Made by a program: the position numbers and the translations under genes
NCBI GenBank assembly: GCA_947177165.1
Contig: CAMWTP010000005.1
Span: 1-64,000 of the forward strand
DNA length: 64,000 bases
Origin: an uncultured Lachnospiraceae bacterium
GTDB lineage: Bacteria; Bacillota; Clostridia; Lachnospirales; Lachnospiraceae
Direction: 5' to 3'
In this document: one piece after another, positions 58,865-64,000 of the stretch
Position numbering within the stretch: the stretch's first letter is position 1
How the letters are laid out: every line of letters starts with the position of its first letter
The notes under the pieces: model-generated
Seen by the model: the letters and a program-made list of their open reading frames with translations, nothing else
What the model was told of the DNA's origin: nothing
Database searches by the model: none

Positions 58865-59065
58865 CGCATCAAGTCCCCGGAACTAGTGTCCCAGAATGAC
58901 TCCGGTTCGCGCGTGCGCATTGTTGTCCTCTATGACATGTCCGATATACTCTCCCCGTGCACCCTGCACCATGTGCCAATCTGACTGGAAAAGGCTTCCC
59001 GCACCCGCTTTGTCACCGCATCCATATAGGCATACCGCAAGCCGGGAAAGTTAAGTAATGAGCAG
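58865..59065 (-). pseudogene. Glycoside hydrolase-like remnant with frameshift and stop
   Basis: Two frames together read AYMDAVTKRVREAFSSQIG, TWCRVHG, then EYIGHVIEDNNAHARTG and LGH-stop-FRGLDA. Large clostridial glycoside hydrolases contain a HGVxYIGHVIEDNNAHARLG-like stretch followed by GHYFRA. There is one frameshift near the GEYIG segment and a TAG at 58883-58885 where Tyr is expected. The piece is fused directly to the nitroreductase remnant. Confidence 0.5.
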
Positions 59066-59196
59066 AGGGAACAGGTAAGGCAGAGAATCTCTAAGATTCT
59101 TAATGTCTGACAATAAGCGGCCGATATATAAAATGATACAGCGATAGAAATGCGGATATGTCATCAAAAATAGTGCGCTTTTGGAGATGATTGAAT

Positions 59197-60570
59197 ATGA
59201 AACTATATGATAAAAAACAGATAGACTGGAAAAATATTTTATTTGACAACAGGACACTATTTTGGCTGCTTTTACCGATAATTATAGAACAGTTTTTGAA
59301 CTCCCTTATGGGTATGGTGGATACGATGATGGTTTCGACCGTTGGAAGTGAGGCAATATCTGCGGTGTCGCTTGTGGACTCGATCAATAACCTTGTCATA
59401 CAGATATTTTCGGCAATGGCATCTGGTGCAACAATCATCTGCTCGCAGTATATCGGTAGTGGAAACAAACAAGAATGTAACAGGGCGGCGGGGCAGGTTG
59501 TGCTTACAGTGTCTGTCATTTCACTCTCAATAGCAGCGTTCTGCATTTTGGGCGGAGAGAAGCTTTTATGGCTGGTATTCGGAACCGTTGAAGACTCTGT
59601 TATGGAAAACGCATCGGTTTATTTTATGATAACAGCGATATCCTATCCGTTTTTAGCATTGTTCAGTGCGGGGGCTGCGTTTTACAGGGCATCGGGCAAC
59701 TCAAAGTTTCCGACGAAAGTATCTGTTGTTTCAAACATCATAAATGTTGCTGGAAACGCATTATTTATTTATGGCTTTCATTGGGGCGTGGCGGGAGCTG
59801 CCATTGCAACGCTTTTGTCAAGAGTTTTTTGTACAGTCGTGATTTTTTACTGTTTAAGAAAGCCAAAACAGACTATTGTAGTAAGGGACTATTTAAAAAT
59901 CCGCCCCAATATGTCACTAATATTAGCAATCATGGCGATAGGTGTTCCGTCGGGAATTGAGAACGGAATGTTTCAGTTTGGAAAGCTCGCTGTTCAGTCT
60001 ACAGTTTCGACAATGGGGACAATCGCAATGTCGGCACAGGCGATGACAAATATTTTTGAGAATGTGAACGGTATCTTCGGCAACAGCGTGGGAATTGGAC
60101 TTATGACAGTGGTTGGTCAATGTATCGGCGCAAGCAGGAAAGAGGAGGCAAAATATTATATCATAAAGCTGATGGGCATTGCAGGGATAGGAACATTGAT
60201 ATCATGTCTTTTAGTACTTGCAATTACAAGGCCTGTTACATGGCTTGCCGGAATGGAGCCCTTGGCAGCGCAAATGTGTTTTGAGTTGGTTGCTGCAATG
60301 ACAGTTGTTAAACCTTTGGTGTGGGTAGGTGCCTTCGGACTTCCATATGGACTCCGGGCAGCAGGTGACGTGAAATTTTCAATGATAGTTTCTGTCAGTA
60401 TCATGTGGGGCTGCCGCGTGGCACTCGGTATTTTCCTCGTAAGGATATTCCACTTCGGACTTATGGGTGTATGGATTGGAATGTTCGCTGACTGGATTGT
60501 CAGAGCGGTTATATTTACAACAAGATTTGTGAACGGAAAGTGGCAAGTGATCACAAAAGATTCTGCATAG
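59197..60570 (+). CDS. MATE-family efflux transporter
   Basis: A 457-residue transporter with about 12 membrane helices in two homologous halves. Seen: LFWLLLPIIIEQFLNSLMGMVDTMMVS at the start, then QIFSAMASGATIICSQYIGSGN, the RASGNSKFPTKVSVVSNIINVAGN segment and in the second half GIPSGIENGMFQFGKL-like. Exports drugs or other small molecules using an ion gradient; substrate unknown. ATG at 59197 is chosen over TTG at 59191 because of TTGGAGATG. No regulator is directly attached. Confidence 0.9.
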   Translation: MKLYDKKQIDWKNILFDNRTLFWLLLPIIIEQFLNSLMGMVDTMMVSTVGSEAISAVSLVDSINNLVIQIFSAMASGATIICSQYIGSGNKQECNRAAGQVVLTVSVISLSIAAFCILGGEKLLWLVFGTVEDSVMENASVYFMITAISYPFLALFSAGAAFYRASGNSKFPTKVSVVSNIINVAGNALFIYGFHWGVAGAAIATLLSRVFCTVVIFYCLRKPKQTIVVRDYLKIRPNMSLILAIMAIGVPSGIENGMFQFGKLAVQSTVSTMGTIAMSAQAMTNIFENVNGIFGNSVGIGLMTVVGQCIGASRKEEAKYYIIKLMGIAGIGTLISCLLVLAITRPVTWLAGMEPLAAQMCFELVAAMTVVKPLVWVGAFGLPYGLRAAGDVKFSMIVSVSIMWGCRVALGIFLVRIFHFGLMGVWIGMFADWIVRAVIFTTRFVNGKWQVITKDSA

Positions 60571-60683
60571 CGTGTGCTGTAAACACAGCATCTGCCATCG
60601 TGTACATACTGTTATCGTCGTTCTTGTATCCTCGGGCATCATATCCCAGTACTCCTGTATGAACAACCAGTCAAGATACGCTC

Positions 60684-60804
60684 CAGTGTGGAGGTCATCC
60701 AGGAGATCAGCAGCTTCGTGGGATATCTGGACAACAATTATTTTGTGAAAGTCTTCAAAAAGCAGTATGGTCTCACGCCCACAGTCTTCCGCTTACAATA
60801 TTAA
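60684..60804 (+). pseudogene. AraC-family C-terminal remnant
   Basis: The frame reads SVEVIQEISSFVGYLDNNYF then VKVFKKQYGLTPTVFRLQY and stops at 60802-60804. This is the second helix-turn-helix and end of an AraC regulator. All the upstream part is missing. It overlaps the end of the convergent TetR gene by a few bases. Confidence 0.7.
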
Positions 60805-61362
60805 ACTATTATAATACGCTTTCAGAAACGTGTCGCAGATTTTGCCAATCTGGTCTGCGACCTCCTCCGGCGGTGTCTGCATTCCCTCCCTGAGCCACAA
60901 GGAGATCAGATGCCCGCAGCCGCCCGAGATAAACAGATATGCCGTATCCGCCTCCGCTTCCGTACATCCGGGGAGATTCTGCGCAAAACGCGGCCGATAA
61001 GCATTGTAGAACAATTCCGAGATGCGCGCCGCAAATGCCGGATCGCCGTTTGGCGATGCGAGCAACGCGTACGGGCCTTGGCTCTCCTTCATGCCTTTCA
61101 CCACTGTGAACAGCACGCCCTGCGGCATTCCCTGACGCCCTGCCTCAATTTTTGACCGGATCGCATCCAGCTCCTCCTCCTCGATTTTCTGCAGCAGTTC
61201 AAACGGGTCTGCATAGTGCTTATAAAAGGTCGCCCGGTTGATCTCCGCCATGTCGCAGAGCTCTTTCACTGTGATTTTGCTGACCTGTTTTTTCTCCAGG
61301 CATTCCAGGAAAGCTTCCCTGACTTTCATTCTGGTATACCGCACTCTCGCATCCGTTTTCAT
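60793..61362 (-). CDS. TetR/AcrR-family regulator of the adjacent MATE gene
   Basis: A 189-residue regulator: YTRMKVREAFLECLEKKQVS, then ITVKELCDMAEINRATFYKHYADPFELLQ as the helix-turn-helix, and a ligand-binding domain with LLASPNGDPAFAARISELFY and the TetR_C tail. The frame is open to 61473, but the ATG at 61362 has GAGGAG at good spacing, and the longer version would translate the operator repeats. It lies divergent from a MATE exporter, with operator-like repeats between them. Confidence 0.88.
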   Translation of the reverse strand: MKTDARVRYTRMKVREAFLECLEKKQVSKITVKELCDMAEINRATFYKHYADPFELLQKIEEEELDAIRSKIEAGRQGMPQGVLFTVVKGMKESQGPYALLASPNGDPAFAARISELFYNAYRPRFAQNLPGCTEAEADTAYLFISGGCGHLISLWLREGMQTPPEEVADQIGKICDTFLKAYYNSLIL

Positions 61363-61386
61363 AACCTTCATCTCCTCATTTCTATG

Positions 61387-61421
61387 GGAACTGTTCTTGG
61401 AACTGTTCTTGGAACTGTTCC
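61387..61421. promoter_or_regulatory. Three tandem GGAACTGTTC sites, likely TetR operator
   Basis: GGAACTGTTCTT twice then GGAACTGTTCC, period 12 bp (61387, 61399, 61411). Each unit is a near-palindrome (GGAACtGTTCC). A matching half site ACAGTTCC is at 61453-61460. Located in the divergent region between tetR and the MATE gene. Confidence 0.75.
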
Positions 61422-61537
61422 GAGACAACTCATAATAATGAATTATTTCCAGACAGTTCCCTGTCACTATCATTTTGATTTATTCAACACTTTCCGGCCA
61501 ACTGTCGTTTATGTTTCACTTCGGAAAACATTGCTGG

Positions 61538-61566
61538 TTGCTTTGTGTTTCTGAGTTTATTATAAT
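61538..61566 (+). promoter_or_regulatory. Promoter of the second MATE gene
   Basis: TTGCTT (61538-61543), 17-bp spacer, TATAAT (61561-61566), about 54 bp ahead of the ATG. Confidence 0.7.
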
Positions 61567-61619
61567 AGACATATGAAAGAAAATCAACAGATGATGTTTA
61601 TTTTAAGATTGGAGGTTTT

Positions 61620-62966
61620 ATGATGCAAAATGAAGCTATTTTTCAGAAATCTGCATGGAAGGCAATCTTTTCTCTGAGTATTCCCTCTCTCATCTCCATT
61701 GTGGTGATGATGCTCTACAACATGGCTGACATGTACTTTGTCGGCCGGATCGGGGATTACTCCCAGGTTGCCGCTGTCTCCCTCGCCATGCCGGTCTTCT
61801 CCATCCTGATGGCGGTCAGCACCATGATCGGCAACGGCGGGTGCACCAAGATTGCCCAGGCGCTGGGACAGCATACCCGTGAACGGGTTCAGAGCTACAG
61901 CGCCCTCTGCGTGTGGGCAAGCATTGTGTTTGGCGTTGTGTTCGCCATAGCCTGCTTCCTCTTCTGCAATCCCCTGCTGCGCTTCCTCGGTGCCAATGAA
62001 GAAATGTGGGATTACACAAAATCATATCTGCTGATCCTCGCCGCCGGCGCACCGGTTATTCTGTTGAACCACAGTCTGGGCGGCGCCCTGCGCGGCGAGG
62101 GGGCGATCAAGGCCGGAATGCTTGGCGGAATGCTCGCAACGGCAGCTAACATTATCCTGGATCCTGTATTTATCATCCTGCTGCGGCTAGGCGTCAGCGG
62201 CGCAGCAATTGCCACAGTCCTTGGCAACGCCATCGCCGTCATCTACTACTTTGTCTACAAAGCAAAGAGCAAAACAGACTGCATTATCGAGCTCCGCCCT
62301 TCCTATGCCCGCGACATGAGGGCGCTGGGCAGCATTCTCGCACTGGGGCTTCCCAATGCCATCAGCAGCATCTTAAGCGGGTTTGCCGGCACTTTCAGCA
62401 ATCAGATTCTCGTCCGCTACGGCACTGCTTCGGTCGCAGCCATGGCTGCTGCCGGAAAAGCCATTATGGTCACATCGATGGTACAGATGGGCATCTGCAT
62501 GGGCATCCAGCCGCTGCTCGCCTACTGTTACGGGAGCGGGGATTACAGACGTTTGAAAGAGATTCTCCAAAAGGTTGCGATCCTGACCACACTGCTTGGC
62601 ACACTGCTCACCTTCTTTACTTACTTTGGACGGGAGTGGGTGATCGGCCTGTTTATCAAGGATGCCGATGTCGTCGCACTCGGAGCCCATCTGGTTGCAT
62701 ATCAGCTTCTCATGGGTCCCTTTATCGGCATCTACTATCTGGCGACAAACTTCCTGCAGGCCGGCGGCAATGCTACTGGCGCTTCCATCGCTTCCGCGCT
62801 GCGTCAGGGACTTCTGCTGATTCCCCTGCTGTATCTGCTCAGCGGACTGTTCCAGCTGGAGGGGCTCGCCATCGCCCACCCTGTTGCGGACGGCATTGCG
62901 ATCCTCTTCACAGGCGCTATGTCATTGTGTTACTATCGCAGAATTACCGCTCAGCAAAGTTCTTAA
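61620..62966 (+). CDS. MATE-family efflux transporter
   Basis: A 448-residue transporter with 12 membrane helices. Seen: SLSIPSLISIVVMMLYNMADMYFVG at the start, AMPVFSILMAVSTMIGNGGCTKIAQALG, the NHSLGGALRGEGAIKAGMLG loop and second-half LALGLPNAISSILSGFAGTFSNQ. GGAGG is 4-8 bases before the ATG. A multidrug or metabolite exporter; the divergent TetR gene probably represses it. GC content is higher than in the first MATE gene, which suggests a separate origin. Confidence 0.92.
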   Translation: MMQNEAIFQKSAWKAIFSLSIPSLISIVVMMLYNMADMYFVGRIGDYSQVAAVSLAMPVFSILMAVSTMIGNGGCTKIAQALGQHTRERVQSYSALCVWASIVFGVVFAIACFLFCNPLLRFLGANEEMWDYTKSYLLILAAGAPVILLNHSLGGALRGEGAIKAGMLGGMLATAANIILDPVFIILLRLGVSGAAIATVLGNAIAVIYYFVYKAKSKTDCIIELRPSYARDMRALGSILALGLPNAISSILSGFAGTFSNQILVRYGTASVAAMAAAGKAIMVTSMVQMGICMGIQPLLAYCYGSGDYRRLKEILQKVAILTTLLGTLLTFFTYFGREWVIGLFIKDADVVALGAHLVAYQLLMGPFIGIYYLATNFLQAGGNATGASIASALRQGLLLIPLLYLLSGLFQLEGLAIAHPVADGIAILFTGAMSLCYYRRITAQQSS

Positions 62967-62976
62967 TGGAAAGTTT

Positions 62977-63204
62977 TCAATGGAAATCTTTTCTTTTTGC
63001 TTCCCCCTCACGCTGCTTACAGATCTCTTCCCAGCTCGGCAGTTGTGAAAGCATCTCTGACAACTCCTCTAAAGCATGGGGAATATCAGTGTTCTGCGGA
63101 CAGACACGTCTGCATTTTCCGCATTTTACACATACAGAAAGCTGACTGCTTTCAACCAAAAGAAAAAAGTGATCATCCTGTGCGACAGCTGGTATGATAA
63201 ACAC
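62977..63204 (-). pseudogene. Fe-S domain remnant of an aldo/keto reductase-like protein
   Basis: The frame carries SVCVKCGKCRRVCPQNTDIP followed by a helical tail. CxxCGKCxxxCPQ is the C-terminal [4Fe-4S] site of Fe-S aldo/keto reductases. The barrel is absent; upstream residues (MFIIPAVAQDD...) are unrelated. A separate plus-strand frame to 63321 in the same spacer could not be assigned. Confidence 0.55.
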
Positions 63205-63286
63205 AGGAGAAAACTGTCCTTTCAGGATGATTTCACACTGTCAGATGAAAAAATCGATGACTACTATATGGCTGTGCGCCGGGTTT

Positions 63287-64000
63287 TCATCGAATCATAT
63301 TATAGCCGCATAGCAACATGATGACAAGCATAAGTCCCATAAATAGTCTGCTGACGGTATTATCTTCCATATACCTGTTCACTATTCTCCCCACAGCCCC
63401 TCCCAAAATTCCGCTGAAAACCATGAGTATTAGCAGCCTTATATCAAACGTTGGCACTGTATGCGATCCCAATGTGTTTACAAGACTGGCAGCCTGAGAG
63501 AAAAAAATAATATACAGCGAATTTTGCGCTGCTGTTTTAGTATCCATTGAAAAAAAGAAAAACAATACCATTAAATTAATCGGTCCCCCTCCAATCCCTA
63601 AAAAGGCGGAAAAAAAACCGAGGACTATTCCAATTACAATACAGGCTGGCATATTGGATATGTGATACTTTTTTATCTTATCTTTGCTCAACGTATAAAG
63701 AAAGGTTATCAATGTAATAACCAGCAAACACGCTGCCTGTACTGCCCCCACTCGTTCTTTACTCGTCACCATCCCAAAAATATACTGAAATATTGTTTTT
63801 CCAATCAAACCACCCAAAACCGCTCCTACAGCCAGAGGAAATCCTATCTTCCTGTCCACCAGACTCGAACCATTTATTCTTGCTTTCACCACTGAATAAC
63901 ATGACATGGAAAATACTGTACACCCTGACAAAAAGCTGATAGCTGCCACATCCAAAATCCCGAATGTATCCAGAACAGGCTTGATCAAAACTCCCCCGCC
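63287..64000 (-). CDS. TauE/SafE-family membrane permease, partial
   Basis: At least 237 residues, continuing beyond the right edge: the codons before the apparent TTG start still read GGGVLIKPV, the usual GGG-motif of the first TauE/SafE repeat. Seven or so membrane helices; the second repeat has FFSAFLGIGGGPINLMVL. The family exports or imports sulfite, sulfoacetate and other organic anions. Its stop lies next to the unassigned spacer. Only the N-terminal end is missing because of the window edge. Confidence 0.88.
   Translation of the reverse strand, partial: GGGVLIKPVLDTFGILDVAAISFLSGCTVFSMSCYSVVKARINGSSLVDRKIGFPLAVGAVLGGLIGKTIFQYIFGMVTSKERVGAVQAACLLVITLITFLYTLSKDKIKKYHISNMPACIVIGIVLGFFSAFLGIGGGPINLMVLFFFFSMDTKTAAQNSLYIIFFSQAASLVNTLGSHTVPTFDIRLLILMVFSGILGGAVGRIVNRYMEDNTVSRLFMGLMLVIMLLCGYNMIR

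Noticed and set aside
63144-63321. Plus-strand frame (VIILCDSWYDKH...) considered as a transposase remnant
   Set aside because: The short stretch vaguely recalls DDE transposase text, but no catalytic set, inverted repeats or start could be found.

Overview
The window reads as chromosome of a spore-forming Clostridia, most likely Lachnospiraceae. Evidence: sporulation genes (spoIIP, gpr, spoIIM, a spoVB-like flippase), Firmicutes-type gene order (rpsT divergent from gpr-spoIIP; nudF-spoIIM-xerD; yicC-remA-rpoZ-rimO-pgsA; recX-recA), a T-box ahead of metG, AGGAGG ribosome sites and a Firmicutes-type LexA box in the recA promoter. No tRNA, rRNA, CRISPR array, intact insertion sequence or prophage was seen.

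Layout. 0-6.3 kb: metG under a T-box, an aromatic-acid-exporter-like membrane protein with thioredoxin, spoIIP-gpr, and rpsT. 6.3-10.9 kb: a leftward operon of an uncharacterised small protein, a hybrid histidine kinase, a PflA-like radical SAM enzyme, a HAD hydrolase and another small protein. 11-14.5 kb: the glycolytic set gap-pgk-tpiA with unusual repeats in the spacers. 14.7-31 kb: housekeeping genes (PHP histidinol phosphatase, mnmA, spoVB-like, DAHP synthase, xerD, spoIIM, nudF, rny, recX, recA, pgsA, rimO, rpoZ, remA, yicC) with one unrecognised gene and one secreted protein. 31-36 kb: an LTA-synthase-like enzyme and a YfhO protein, probably a cell-wall polymer pair. 35.7-37 kb: a cobalamin riboswitch controlling a DUF4430 lipoprotein and an ECF transporter S component. 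37-41.2 kb: a PTS-EIIC/EAL fusion and a soluble chemoreceptor with a zinc-binding CZB domain, then a small XRE regulator.

From 41 kb the character changes to accessory DNA: a heterodimeric ABC exporter with a divergent AraC regulator, XRE, AraC, MarR and TetR regulators, a PD-(D/E)XK/AAA protein, a macrodomain plus class M sirtuin pair, NTF2-like protein, aldo/keto reductase, cardiolipin synthase and two MATE exporters. Between these intact genes, from about 52.4 to 63.2 kb, lie about ten truncated gene pieces (ferredoxin, DUF4037, C39-like, GNAT, FMN reductase, carboxymuconolactone decarboxylase, LysR, nitroreductase, glycoside hydrolase, AraC, Fe-S protein), several fused directly to one another. 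This looks like a stretch eroded by repeated small deletions.

Most interesting points: the 50-bp tandem triplication of the gap 3' end, the B12-riboswitch DUF4430/ECF pair, the EIIC-EAL fusion, the sirtuin-macrodomain pair without its usual lipoyl-carrier partners, the mosaic of gene remnants, and several promoters embedded in long palindromes. All family assignments are from reading the sequence; no database search was possible.
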